DNA from: Corbicula japonica
Taxonomy: Eukaryota > Mollusca > Bivalvia > Venerida > Cyrenidae
DNA length: 64,000 bases
Direction of reading: 5' to 3'
Assembly (NCBI GenBank): GCA_038501625.1
Contig: JAZAYU010000008.1
Coordinates: forward strand, 7,006,938-7,070,937
In this document: piece by piece, positions 1-12,299 of the stretch
Position numbering within the stretch: the first letter of the stretch is position 1
Layout: each line of letters starts with the position of its first letter
Translations under genes and position numbers: made by a program
The notes under the pieces: model-generated
Seen by the model: the letters and a program-made list of their open reading frames with translations, nothing else
What the model was told of the DNA's origin: nothing
Database searches by the model: none

Positions 1-2
1 GT

Positions 3-2680
3 GGTAGTGGTCCTGGATTCGGTGGCGGTGCTGGATTTGGATTCGGTGGAGGTGGACCTGGTGGAGGCGGTGGCGGAGGCGGTGGTGGAGGCGGTGGCGG
101 TGCTGCATTAGGTGGTGGTGCTGGATTTGGATTCGGTGGAGGTGGACCTGGTGGAGGCGGTGGCGGAGGCGGTGGTGGAGGCGGTGGCGGTGCTGAATTA
201 GCTGGTGGTGCTGGATTCGGATTCGGTGGAAGTGGACCTGGTGGGGGCGGTGGCGGAGGCGGTGGTGGAGGCGGTGGCGATGCTGGATTCGGTGGTGGTG
301 TTGGATTTGGATTTGGTGGAGGTGGACCAGGTGGTGGCGGTGTTGGAGGGGGTGGCGGTGCTGGATTTGGTGGTGGTGCTGGATTTGGATTTGGTGGCGG
401 AAGTGGCGGAGGCGGAGGAGGTGGTGGCGGCGGAGGAGTAGGCGATGGTAGCGGGATCGGTGGTGGCGCTGGGTTTGGATTCGGCGGCGGAATCGGCGGA
501 GGTGGGGGCGGCGGGGGCGGTGGTGGAGGTGATGGTCGCGGTGCTGGATTCGGAGTTGGTGCTGGGTTTGGATTCGGCGGCGGAATAGGCGGAGGCGGCG
601 GTGGAGGCGGTGGAGGAGCTGGCAGCGGAGGCGGTGTTGAATATGGTGGTGGATTTAGTGGTGCTGGTGGTGGTGGTGGAGGCGGAGGAGGAGGTGACGG
701 TAGCGGGTTCGGTGCCGGATTCGGATTTGGAGGTGGTGCTGGAATTGGAATCGGTGGTGGTGCTGGATTTGGAATCGGTGGTGGTAGTGGCGGAGGCGGC
801 GGAGGTGGTGGTGGCGGCGGAGGGGGCGACGGTGGCGGTGCTGGATTCGGATTTGGTGGTGGTTCTGGATTCGGATACGGAGGCGATCTTGTTGGAGGAG
901 GTGGAGGTGGCGGTGGTGGCGGTGGCTTCGGCGGTGGTTCCGGTGGTGGATTTGGATACGGCGGTGGAGATGGCGTAGGTTTTGGGGGTGGAAGTGGAGG
1001 TGGTGGTGGCGCAGGAGCTGGCGGTAGTGGTGCTGGGTTTGGATACGGTAGCGGTGGTGGATTCGGCAGAGGCGACGGTATTGGTGGAGGAGGTGGTGGT
1101 GGAGGCGGAGGTGCTGGTGGTGGATTTGGTTATGTTGTAGGCGATGGAGTTGGATATGGTGCTGGCGGAGGAGGCGGTGGAAGTGGCGGTGGAGGCGGCG
1201 GTGGCGCTGGATTTGGTTACGGTAGCGGTGGTGGTATCGGTGGAGGAGACGGTTATGGTGGCGGTGGAGGCAGCGGTGGTGGTGGAGGAGGTGGTGCAGG
1301 AGGCTACGGCAGTGGTGGAGGGGCTGGATTTGGGTACGGCGGTGGAGATGGAGGCTATGGAGTTGGCGGCGGCGGTGGTGGTGGTGGCGGTGGTGGTGGA
1401 AGCATTGATGCTGGATTTGGATACGGCAGTGGCGGTGGACTTGGTTACGGGGATGGTATTGGTGGTGGAGGAGGAGGGGGAGGCGGTGGCGGTGGTGGAG
1501 TAGGATACGGAAAAGGTATCGGTGTTGGTTATGGTCGCGGGGGCCTCGGTGGGTTTGCCGGATTCGGCGGAGAAATCGACGGATATGGTGTTGGATTGTA
1601 CGGTTACAATAGTGGTGATGGATATGGCAGCTATAGTTTGTATGGCGGTGGTGCTGGTGGTGAAGATCGCGGATATAGAAGGAGGTTAGTTTTTATGGCA
1701 AACGAAAAAAAAACAACAAAGAAAACGTCACTTCATCTTCTGATTAATTCAAATTAACTTTTTGCCTACAAATCCTGTTTATTTTGGTATATTCAGGACA
1801 AACCACTTTCAAACATTTGCTCTTTATGAAGGGATTTTGTAGAAAGTTTGAAATTATATGGAAGTTAAAAGTTAATGAAGTTATTTATGAACAACAATCT
1901 TATTACGGATTAAAGTTGTTGTCTCATTTCAGATATGGACCTGGCAGGCGTCGCGGGCGTTATGGCAGATACGGTCGGGGCAGAAGATACCGCGGCGGTG
2001 ATGACGGGGGATATACAGCATATGGCTCAGACTACAGTGGTATGGGATATGGTGGTGGAGACGGAGGGGGATACGGGGTCGGAGGCGGATATAGAGGTGG
2101 ATTAGGAGGCGGAGGCGATTATGGTGGTGGAGGCGGATATGGTCCAGGTGGTGGTGGAGGCGGATATGGTCCAGGTGGTGGTGGAGGCGGATATGGTCCA
2201 GGTGGTAGTGGAGGCGGATATGGTCCAGGCGGTGGTATGGGCGGATATGGTCCAGGTGGCGGACGCGGTAAAGGATATTACAGAGGTGGCGGTGGTCCAG
2301 GTGATTATAATGGTGGCGATAGAAACGGAGATGGAGCCGGTGGTGGTGGACGCGGTGGGTACGGAGATGGCCCTGGTGGCAGGGGCGGTGGTGAACGAAA
2401 TAGGTATGAAAGAAAATGCGACCGTTACAATAATTATTGCAAAGACGATGACGACAAAAAAATAATACAGGAAATAACTATTTACAAAGATGTAGGGGGT
2501 CGTGGCGGATCGGGTGGCGGATATAGAAGCGGGGGAGGTTCTGGTGGCGGAGGGGGATCTCAGTACTTAGGACCAGGACCGGGTGGACCAGGCGGGCCTA
2601 TCGAAATATCCGGAGGATATACGGGTGGCGGTAGAGGTGTTGACGGAAGAGGTAGTTACAGTGGCGTTGCTCGATATTAA
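3..2680 (+). CDS. Glycine-rich structural protein, 5' partial, two exons
   Basis: Exon 1 (3-1684, open at the left edge) reads without a stop as long glycine runs broken by GAGFGFGGG, GFGYGSG and GPGF blocks. A GT donor at 1685 and an AG acceptor ending at 1932 join an Arg codon split AG|A, and the Gly-rich frame continues in exon 2 (1933-2680, stop TAA). Exon 2 has a basic start (YGPGRRRGRYGRYGRGRRY), about five tandem GGGGGYGPG units near 2131-2260, then a short non-glycine block with two cysteines and an acidic run (KCDRYNNYCKDDDDKK), and a Gly-rich tail ending SGVARY. Such Gly/Phe/Tyr-rich proteins are typical of extracellular matrices (shell, periostracum, byssus, silk). The matrix role is inference. 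The start and any signal peptide lie off the window. Without splicing, the frame would run to a stop at about 1757 in lysine-rich sequence unlike the rest, so splicing is preferred. Confidence 0.8.
1685..1932 (+). other. Intron of the glycine-rich gene
   Basis: AT-rich, 248 bp, with a GTTAGT donor and a TCATTTCAG acceptor. The change from GC-rich Gly codons to AT-rich DNA and back falls exactly at the splice sites, and the reading frame is kept across the junction. Confidence 0.75.
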
Positions 2681-2950
2681 AAAGATAAAAAAAACACCGA
2701 CAGAAACTGACATTTTAAGTATTAACCTGCCAAGTACTTTTTGTATAGACCATAGTTCGTCGGAAAACGAGGAAATGCAAAGGACCATAAGATGTTAATG
2801 TCGATGTGACCTAGGTGTTATGTATGTCAAGCGGTCTATAAACTGAAAAATAATTATATCAGATATATAAATCATAATATGATTTACATTTTTCTAAACC
2901 TTTCTCAATGTTAACATTGTTAGACAGCACTTTGCTGTCATGTTGATATT

Positions 2951-2956
2951 AATAAA
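2951..2956 (+). promoter_or_regulatory. Polyadenylation signal of the glycine-rich gene
   Basis: AATAAA lies 270 bases after the stop codon and is the first canonical hexamer downstream. 2681-2950 is therefore the probable 3' UTR. Another AATAAA-like site near 3876 could serve a longer transcript. Confidence 0.5.
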
Positions 2957-5900
2957 ACTTAATTTCCGAAAGATCTTTATGATATAATTATGCATAAATA
3001 AGTCATATAAAAAGGATGTGGCCTCAATGACTCAATTATAATACATGTTTCAATTTGGGTTTGTTTAATGGCATTGTTTTAATTTTGAGCGAAGTCAAAT
3101 TTAAGAGAAAACAGTATTTTACCAGATGTGTAACAGCTTAAAATAACATGGATATCAAGCAAATTAACAATTCAATGCAAAATTCTGAGTTGTTAATGTT
3201 TATTATTTACTATTACGATGTGTATCTTAAGCGTGACACCTCGTTACTTGACAAGAAGACACGACAGTCCAAAAACATGAAAAAAAATAAAAATGATAGA
3301 AAAAAAAACTGAATTCCCTAGTCCCTATTAGGAATTCTAAATGGTCTGTTTTCTTAAGGCCTTTACAATTCAACGCATTTTGCAATATGTTTGAACTATC
3401 GCGAGATGCGCTTTTTCCGTAGCAATTGTTTGAATAAGTTACGTTTGAGCAAAATTGATGTCAAATATGTATATTTAACATTTTCTATAAATTCTTATCC
3501 AAGCCATTCTTTATCAATCGGGAAAGCCATAAGCTGAATTACTAATGTAAAAAATCTGCAACCTATTGTATGAGTCTTAAATAGTCATTTAGATATGTTA
3601 CTTTACAGCAAAACCTAGTATAATTCGATGTTTCTAGACATTTTGTAGATACATTAGCATGCATTTTTTTTGAAATAGCAATAACCTGAAATGTGTGATG
3701 CTACAAGACATCAAACATGACAAATAAAGCAAATACTAATTAATAAAATTATAAAAATAATAAAAAATATTAAATCTCGAAGACATTTATGTGATAAAAA
3801 GTAAATATTTTGTAAATTATGTGTAAGTATATGGCAATATGTTATAAGTTTTATTAATGCTTATGTGTTTATGTAAATAAACGTGTTTGTGTAAATTATT
3901 TTGCTTAAACGCATTCCTTTATGAATGTCAAAGGTCATCTAAATTTTCAACATAAACAAAAACTATTACCTTATTATAAATCATCACCTGTATATTTCTT
4001 AACAATTTTAGGTAATAAGTTGAGGTAATACGACCTCTGCAGAGACAATTTCTTTTTTTGCCAGTTTTGTTTAATGTAACCTTTGCGCAGTTAATTAGTT
4101 AACTAACTCTGCATTTAATTATTTTAATGTATAATTTTTCATGTATGTTACACAATAAAATAAAGGTGCTGGTGCTGGTGAATGCACAAAAAATGAAACT
4201 GCTGTAAAACTATGAAGATTAATGAATTCTGGATCTGTGCACTGTTCAATATGCCTTGAAATAAATGTATAAAATGTAACTTGTGTTTCTTCTTTACATA
4301 TTTTCCAAGTAACATTAAAACTATCTTTGTGAAGAAAACGTGCTGTACTAATTACAAGCTGTGCCATCTAGTCTAAAGCTAGGTCCGATTGCTGCCTATT
4401 AGATAGACAATATAATCAAGTTTGTGAAGTCGTGTACTATTCACCTCAATACTCTTCTTTTTTAACATATTTTAAATGAATTCTTAACTTCATCATTCAT
4501 CAAAACTAATAAAATTAAATCTGAAAATGCAAACAACATATTTAAATATTGAAACATTGTCTAAGTTAATTTTGCATATAATGTAGAGCGGGTACGGGTA
4601 TTACCGAACAGGTGTCTTATTCCGAATATAATTTTCAAATAAAATTTACGTTTGTTTTTCATAACATAAACTTGTATGTGATGTGAAATATGATGCCATT
4701 ATACTTTCACAGAATATTTGAATTGTTTACAAGTTCGATAGCACGCTAGTTTCAAATTTATTGAGTTTCAAAGAAAATCGCTGTTTGAGGTTAGTTAAGT
4801 TTAACAATAAGTTAATCCCAACATTCCAATAAGTTTGTCTGAGTTTGCAGATAAATAAATCACCTTCATGTAACTTCATGTAAGTTTCTTGCATTTGTTC
4901 AACATTTGTGTTATGTATGTTATGCACTAAATACGCTATTTAAGAGTGAAAAAATTAAATGAAACTCATTTATATTTTAGAAAAAGGTGAGTTTTGTTTA
5001 ATAATTGTCGTGTAAAAAGAGAATTGAAGGTTCAAATTTAAAATGTTTTCCACAGATATAGGAGTAACATATAAAAAAGAAACATCCGTAACTTTCAGAA
5101 AATACTCGTTTGCAAAATTCCATAGGGGAAGGTTGAGCAAACATGTTCCCAGACAACGACCTGGGATACTTCAATAGGCAATAACACGAGACTTTACAGC
5201 GCCAATATGACAAATAACACTCGCAACCTATCCCCAGGAACCGCAGCTATAAGTAAATGACATTCGTCATTACGTTACATATGTTACGAAATATGCATAA
5301 AATATAACAAAAATTGTGGCAATATGAAGTTTTTAATCCATTTATATGTCGTGTTGACATATTTCTGCCGTAATTAACCAGTACATATTCGGAAATTCTG
5401 TTATAATAACCCTTATAATTATCTCAATACCTAACTTGTCAACAAGTTAAACATTTTAGTAAGATAAATATCTAAACACAAATAATTCTAATAGTGCTCA
5501 GAACTGCCGCAAGTTAAATTCTTCACATATACAGGTATACATATATACTAACTAGATAAGATTTTTCCTCAAATGGTTAACGCGAAAATATTCGTGTGCC
5601 TTGTTTCGTTCACTGAAAATGCGGGCCAGTCATTTGTCATCTGCCTATGGAGGAAAATACTCAGTCGTCCGAATGCAAGTAGCTTCCTTAAGATTATGCC
5701 AAAGCGAATTTTATCTAGTCAGTCAGAAGTTTAATAGTTAAAAAAATCTAGCTATACCAATCGTATAATTATAGTTAACACTTATTCATTCACTGCAAGA
5801 CATATCACATATAGAAATACAAAAATGAGTTAATTGGTGACAGTTCTCGACACTATCCGGATGGTTATTTGTGTTCAGAAAACCTTAAATGTTAGCCAAT

Positions 5901-6260
5901 TAACTACATGTATTAATATATACAGATTACTCCGTCCATTCTAGAAAATATAAGTAAACGCCAGGTTTTTGAAGCGGATTTTTTAAGTAAAGTTTAAATA
6001 TCATGCTTATCTTTATTTAAAAATATCAATTTCATTTATATTAAAACTAAGCATACATATACGTATAAAATTATATTACAATCCAGACATCTCGTTCCGT
6101 GTGCGAGTATAGGAGACCGTAGATAAAACCTCGGACGTCAATCTACAGAAACTTGATTCGTCCTAACAACAGCAGCATGAGCTCATAAACACGGTATGGG
6201 ACCGGACACCGGATATAACCGCGTTTTGAGTAAAAACAAAGCCTTAAAAAGTTACCAAAT
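2957..6260. other. AT-rich intergenic DNA, no gene seen
   Basis: Both strands are full of stops, and only short chance frames (up to about 80 codons) with AT-driven composition occur. I saw no splice-consistent coding block, RNA gene or clear repeat here. Confidence 0.6.
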
Positions 6261-6261
6261 G

Positions 6262-8611
6262 TAAGAAAAATTCGATTTCTCAGCTCATATATATGACACT
6301 AATCTAACCTGTGTTTGATTTTGTGTTTCCCTTATTAAAGGCCAGATATCATAGAAGAACAAGTATCAACCATCAAATCAGGATGTGTTCATCTATTTGT
6401 AAAAGTTCATAGGTGCCCACGAGAGAAATTGATGCCCAAGTACCGAAAATCTAATTTCATTATTATTTTCATCCAAAATTAAAAATACCGAATCGACAGT
6501 TTTCTTATACTCCTCCTCATGTACTTAGTGTACTGGGTATACAAAAACTTTGCTCAAAAGTGTACAGGGTATAATGAGCAACTTTACTGAGTAAGTCAGT
6601 ATACATGATAAAAATGAGCAAAGACATTGATAAAATTCCATTATTGCATTCATTATCATTTATAATACAATCACCATCGTTGTTGTCACCATAATCATCA
6701 ACATCATTTATATACTACTCAAAGTTTGATAGGGATCGCTTTCCGCTTTATAACGACTTATTGCTCCTACCAAATTTCAACCACTGTTCCCGTTCAAGAG
6801 TTTGTCGGCTCATTCCTTCTTTGGAACAAATTTTCAGAATCACAGCAAATATTTTATCGTTTCAACCTTATGGAAAGAATAAAAAAATATTTTAACTGAT
6901 CCTTATCAAATTTTGAGAGTTATAGCATCATTTTGATTTTCAGAAAGACATTGAACATGGGGAAAGCGATGGGTCAGAGATGGAGTTAGTATTTTGTTTG
7001 TAACGAATGTATAATGTAGGAAGGCATATGTAAGGGGGGGAAATTAGCAACATTAATACTTACTTTTATGCAGTTATGCTTATATTTTGATATTATTAAA
7101 TCATGTACACAAGTCGTTTGTGGTTACACAATAGACAAACAAGCTTATTTTACAATATGTTGATATAATGGATAAATATGTAAAATTTAATAGTATATTC
7201 ATAAAATAATATAAAAGCTAAATGTGTTTCATATGGCGTATAAACATACATTTATAAATCATGTTTCGTGTACCATGATTATTAATGGGAAGACAGCGCT
7301 ATAGTTTTCTAAAAGTACACTTTTGGAACAAATTACAAATTGCATATTATGTCATTTTATTCACTGGCGCACGAAGCGAATAAAAATTCCATTTTGAAAG
7401 TATAATTAGACAATTACATCCCCATGGGGATATCAGAGTGAGCTCGTCGGTCGATCACATGGTTTCCGGATGATAGCTCTTTAAGGATGCAATACACCTT
7501 CATCAAATAACAAGTCAAGTTCGAAGTTGGGTTCAGAAAACTATTCTAACCACTAATTAGGTCAAGGGATTGTAAAAGTTAAAACGATTTGTTACACAAA
7601 TGTAACATAATAAAATAGATATCAATGATAAATTGGGTATCATACCATTAATATTTTACGTAATTATAGCCCTTTTCTTATTTTTAAACCTAAAACATGG
7701 TTTCCAGATTATAACCTTTTAGAGTGGCAATGAGTTGTAATAATTTTTGGTACACTGATGTAACATCATTTAGCATTTGATGATTATCGATTACGAGAAT
7801 CAAATGTATTTATTATATTTTATGTACTGAGTGGAGAAACGTTGGTGTGTTTTTTTTTCGAAAGCAAGACCTTAAAATGAAATCACTTACTTTTTGTCAT
7901 ATCAAAGACTTTAATTTAATCAGGTTTTAATTATCATAATTTTAACGATATTGTCAAAACAGTATCAGAACCGTCTCAAACGTTGACTTATGTCGTGATT
8001 GGTTTTAGTTGTACTCAGTACAGCAAGCTTCAAAATACTGTTGTATCATTATATTTCGCGGTGGTTTTTGCGTATTTCACGCTATGGAATATGCGCGAAA
8101 TCAAACCCTAGCGAATCAAATCAAATATCTAGTCTTATTAGAACAATTCAAGTGCGCGAATTTAAGCCCTCGCGTAAATGTCACTTATGTGCGCGAAATT
8201 TGATCCCCGCGAAATTAAATGATACCACAATACTCAGTATACCCAGTACACTAAAATAATAAAGCCAGTACACCAGGCGCGTGCATTTTGTCGCTGTAGA
8301 AGTCGATTTTCGGTCAAGCTTGCTAAAAATGGAATGTGAATACATGAGGAAGAGTAAAACAAAACTGCCAACTCAGAATTTTCATTTTTGGACCAAAATA
8401 ATAATGAAACTAGATTTTCGGTACTTGGGCATTTATTTATTCCGCGAGCAAGGGTAAACTTTTACGTCTAGTTGCACAAATCTTGATTTGGTGGTTGATA
8501 CTTGTACTTTTATGATATTTCGCCTTTATTAAGGGAAACACAAATCAAATCCAGGTCAGATTAGATCTAGTGGCATATGAGCTGAGAAATCGAATTTTTC
8601 TTACCTCAGGT
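6262..8611. mobile_element. Foldback element with long inverted repeats
   Basis: The left arm at about 6262-6545 reappears reverse-complemented at about 8236-8611. Matching blocks include GTAAGAAAAATTCGATTTCT, CAAGTATCAACCA, GCCCAAGTACCGAAAATCTA and TTAGTGTACTGGGTATAC. The right arm carries about 90 bp extra (near 8256-8345). The 1.7 kb between the arms has no recognisable coding sequence. The structure fits a non-autonomous foldback or MITE-like DNA transposon. I found no convincing target-site duplication, so the exact ends and superfamily are unknown. Confidence 0.6.
8070..8225. repeat. Degenerate tandem repeat with GCGCGAAAT motif
   Basis: Irregularly spaced copies of a motif like GCGCGAAATCAAACCC occur about every 30-40 bases (near 8092, 8113, 8154, 8192 and 8207), inside the foldback element. 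They stand out as CpG-containing motifs in AT-rich DNA. Function unknown. Confidence 0.4.
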
Positions 8612-9108
8612 CAGTCAATTTCAAATAATGAAAAATGATAACGAGGCCATAACTTATGACAATGAAATTTCTACATACTATCTCTCTGACGATGTTAGTT
8701 GATTATTATTAAATAAACATTTAATATGATGTTCTTAAATCAAATTTGAAAAACATGATATGCATAATCCCATAAAAAAAACTTCACATATATGTATTCT
8801 CGAGCACAAAAAAACGCCTCATGTATATGTTATAACAATTTTCTTTACATACAGATTGGTGGAAATAACCAAACTAAATTACTTGACTAAATACTCAATG
8901 TTAAGGACAGTTGATTGTGTGCGTTATTCATGAAATATTTTTCTTTTCATTCATGAATGGATTTAATAAATACGTAGTTTACCAACTGTACAGCGTTTTT
9001 AGATGAGGCGTTTCTTTTGTGCTTGGGTATATTAATTTAATCAAAAATAAGCAGAAATGTTTAAATATATAATAAATGAAGTCAGGTTAATTCTATATAT
9101 CAGTCATG

Positions 9109-10365
9109 TTAAGTTATGACCAAATTTAAAGTAAAGCATACGCACATTATTATTGTCTGGAATTGTAGGTTGCTACTTCCAGAAAGCCCAACGAATTCCA
9201 ATAGTTCTAACAGAAAATCTTTATCTTTGTTTGTGTTAGCTTGCGTTTCAAATGATACATACTCGAGCAACGTGGCAGACTGGTGCAGTATCAGCGATCT
9301 TTCACAATCGTCTGTCTTCTTATTGACCTCGTATCCTTTTTGACATGTACAGATATAATTTCCAACGGTGTTTTTGCATATCCGGTTGTCCGGGCACTCA
9401 GCGGTCTTTTCATAGCACTCGTCAACGTCGACACAAAACTCAAATCTACTGTTCCACTGAAAACCTTTGCGTTCCGATTCACAATCGCATGTGATATTAA
9501 ATTTATTACGAATAAGATCTTCAAAGTTGAAATTTGAACCAATTTTCCATTTGCATTCACTGTTTTTGAGTTGAAGACACGGATTATCTTTTACTTTGAA
9601 ATCGCGTTTATTAAAGTTGCCACCATCTTGACGTCCGTAGCATGGATCCGGACAAAACCATAAGTGCGCACATGTAAATTTGTCGTTTTTAAAGGGTGCA
9701 TCCCTAATATCATCGATAGCGCGGGTATTGGAATTTATAAGTTGCTCTCGCCTCTGTTTCGGAATTTCATCAACAGCATTTAAATGCGCCAGACAGGTCT
9801 TTGTCCCTTCGACAAACTCAAGAAATGGGTCTTTTAATTGTGTATGCCAACAAAGGTAATACATTGCCGTCTGTCGAAATTTAAATAATTCATAGTTATT
9901 CTGAAATGGTGCAAACGGATCAAGTTCCTCTTCTGCTTTCATTAGATACTGGAGAGTACCAGACGCTTTTGCTTTTGGAAGTATTTCTCGGACACACTCC
10001 ATTGCTGAAGAGGCACATTTCTTAGACAAAGTTTGATCCAAATCTTTGAGTGTTGGGGATGGAAATTTCTTGTAGAAAACTTGATCATCAGGTCCTATAT
10101 CTCCAGTTAGATACCGAAAATCTACTCCAAAGTATTTATGCGCTGCTATGTATGTACCGACAATCCAAAGGTTTGTCTTGATACCGTTATTGTCAATACT
10201 TGCCCCAATTTCCTCCATGCTCGGAAGTCTGTCTATTACACTGCTCTTTATTGCTTGAATATTAACCACAAACAAATAAATAACCAAAGCAGAAATCTTC
10301 AGAAACAATCTTTCGAACTTAAACGCCATTATAGAAAACTTTGATGACGTCATTAATGACGTCAC
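9109..10365 (-). CDS. Secreted or GPI-anchored EGF-like domain protein
   Basis: A single uninterrupted frame of 418 codons. The likely start is the third Met (codon at 10329-10327, 406 aa), because it begins a good signal peptide (MAFKFERLFLKISALVIYLF, then VVNIQA); the two upstream Met codons lie in CRE palindromes. After a novel N-terminal region of about 190 residues comes a cysteine-rich segment (CAHLWFCPDPC and a CDCES block), then one calcium-binding EGF-like domain with the DVDEC...C..N..C.NT.GNY.C.C..GY pattern (about residues 305-345). The C-terminus has small residues (SGSSN) followed by a hydrophobic tail (TIIMCVCFTLNLVIT), as in GPI-anchor signals. The EGF domain and signal peptide are seen directly; GPI anchoring is inferred. 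I do not recognise the N-terminal region. The gene is divergent from ASNSD1. Lack of introns may indicate a retrogene or simply a compact gene. Confidence 0.85.
   Translation of the reverse strand: MTSLMTSSKFSIMAFKFERLFLKISALVIYLFVVNIQAIKSSVIDRLPSMEEIGASIDNNGIKTNLWIVGTYIAAHKYFGVDFRYLTGDIGPDDQVFYKKFPSPTLKDLDQTLSKKCASSAMECVREILPKAKASGTLQYLMKAEEELDPFAPFQNNYELFKFRQTAMYYLCWHTQLKDPFLEFVEGTKTCLAHLNAVDEIPKQRREQLINSNTRAIDDIRDAPFKNDKFTCAHLWFCPDPCYGRQDGGNFNKRDFKVKDNPCLQLKNSECKWKIGSNFNFEDLIRNKFNITCDCESERKGFQWNSRFEFCVDVDECYEKTAECPDNRICKNTVGNYICTCQKGYEVNKKTDDCERSLILHQSATLLEYVSFETQANTNKDKDFLLELLEFVGLSGSSNLQFQTIIMCVCFTLNLVIT
10345..10364. promoter_or_regulatory. Two perfect CRE palindromes (TGACGTCA)
   Basis: TGACGTCA occurs at 10345-10352 and again at 10357-10364, 12 bases apart start to start, just upstream of the preferred start of the EGF-domain gene. 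A further GCGTCATTTCCGG (CRE half-site plus ETS-like core) follows near 10379. CREB/ATF proteins bind this 8-mer. Promoter location plus spacing suggests a real control element, but these bases also sit inside the longer open frame, where they would encode MTSLMTSS. Confidence 0.55.
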
Positions 10366-10389
10366 AAAAAATCGCGTGGCGTCATTTCC

Positions 10390-12299
10390 GGTTAAGGTTA
10401 AATTTTAAATAGATAATAGCCCCTGTGGTTTTTAAAGGAAGAAGTCGACATTTTTCGAAAGTAAATGATATACATTAGCTCATAAAATAAACTGCTTGTT
10501 TTATCATACCCCATGCAGTGCACACCTCATTCCACAAGAATATAAAGTTTTGTTGTGTTTTCTTTTTGTTGTTGTTTTTTGTGTGTTTTTTTTTCGTAAG
10601 AAATGTACTATCACATGACTACTGAATGTGATATTAGATAATAAGACAATAACAAAATTGTTGACAAATATCTCCAAAAAAAAAAATTTACGAGTATATC
10701 TCTGTATATAATATTACAATTTTTTTCGAATTATTGACTTGCAGAATAATCGAATCGAGAGGTCCTTTAATACTTCTATAAAAACAACATTAAAAGGACT
10801 AGACGTTACGTTACTGAAAAGAACAACAACAACATACTTCTTTATTTCAAAAATAAATAGGTTTCTCATTGGATTCGAATTCTTAATCACCAGATTAAAT
10901 CAAAGCGCTAAAAGCGTTGAAAGACTGGCGCGCTGGTTGAATCGAACTTGCCCTGCACAGATATCATTACTTTAAACATATGAAACTATGTGTGATTTTT
11001 TCGTTAAACTTTGTGACAGTTAATATCATCAACATTAGCAAATAATTCAGTATATTCAGGGATTTCAATAGATGCAGGTACTTGTATTTTGATGCAAGGA
11101 AATAAGGTTTTCCACTTTGTTTTCACCTTAATCTTAGGTTGGGGGTCTTTTTGATGCAGGAGTGTATGATTAGTGGTTAAATTTTGCTAGAATAACGATG
11201 ATCAGGCTCCGCCACAACTGAGTAGTGTCAACAATGAAATGCACAAGGCTCACATACCTTAAGAGACTGAAACAGTTACAATCTTAATTTTTACGTCGAT
11301 CGCAACAATGCATTAACAAAAATATTCGCCAAATTACTTACGATCTCCCCAGGATTTTTGGAAGGGTTGTCGCTGGACGTTTCGTGGATTTTAGCTCGCG
11401 AAACTTTATTTTTTAACTATCATTTTATACAGTTTTATATTTGTACCAAAGTTTACTGCAACAACTGTATATAGTACATAGATGTTTTTTACCTCTTTAG
11501 AGTCAAGAAAGGTGCAAAGTTAAAAAACATAAATAATGTGAAACGATGTGTAAACAGTATGTCAACATGTGTTTTAATTACATAAACTGATCTGATCTCA
11601 TCAAGTTACAATGTTAACTATATACTCTGTATAGTTAGTTTTTCACCTTCATTGTCAAAGATATCTCACACATATCAAACTCAGTGTTTCATTACAACTG
11701 ACAGGATTAGGATTAAACTTTCAGACGCCTCTTTTTTCTTGTGCCCAAGTGCTGACTGCCTTATTATAATCAAACTTCAGTACATCAGGACCTTCCATCG
11801 ATATCATTAACAATGAATTTAATGTTGAATTGTTAAGCCTGCTTCTAAGCTTTGACTTCACTCTTGATAAGGTGGAAAACCCCACTCACAATCTGAAATT
11901 AAATTAATTTACGATACCAGTAAACATATAGACAGCTTCATATATATGTTTATATAAATAATATCATAATAGGTATTCAGTTAAAACAAACAGGTATAAT
12001 AAATTATATAGTGCACCCTAGAACCTGATTTAAACCCCCAGTAGCAAATTATTTTGCCACTGACTGTTCCAAGGCGCTAACCCATACGGTTCTCTTTTTT
12101 GTTAAACAATCAACAAACAAATCATTTATTTTCCTCTCTTCTTTTTGCTGCAGGGGGAGGCTGTGTTTTATGAGTGTGGCGATTCCTGATATGCATATTT
12201 CACTTTTTATTACAGTAGCATGAAAATTGAGTTATTTTATTTATTTAATGCAAGTCACAAGTCTAAGTTAATATATATAAAAAACCATTGCCAACTTCT
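10390..12299. other. Intergenic DNA, no gene seen
   Basis: AT-rich, with poly-T runs (near 10560-10590) and no frame that looks coding on either strand. Nothing here resembles an RNA gene or a repeat present elsewhere in the window. Confidence 0.55.

Noticed and set aside
205..1503. Val/Glu/Leu-rich ORFs on the plus strand inside the glycine-rich exon
   Set aside because: They are the +1/+2 frame shadows of GGN repeats; the Gly frame is open throughout and splices in phase to exon 2.
2121..2465. Second ORF overlapping exon 2
   Set aside because: An alternate frame of the same YGPG repeats, with repetitive ADMVQVVVE content.
9116..9560. ORFs overlapping the EGF-domain gene on both strands
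   Set aside because: Shadows of the 418-codon frame, which has a signal peptide and domain cysteines.
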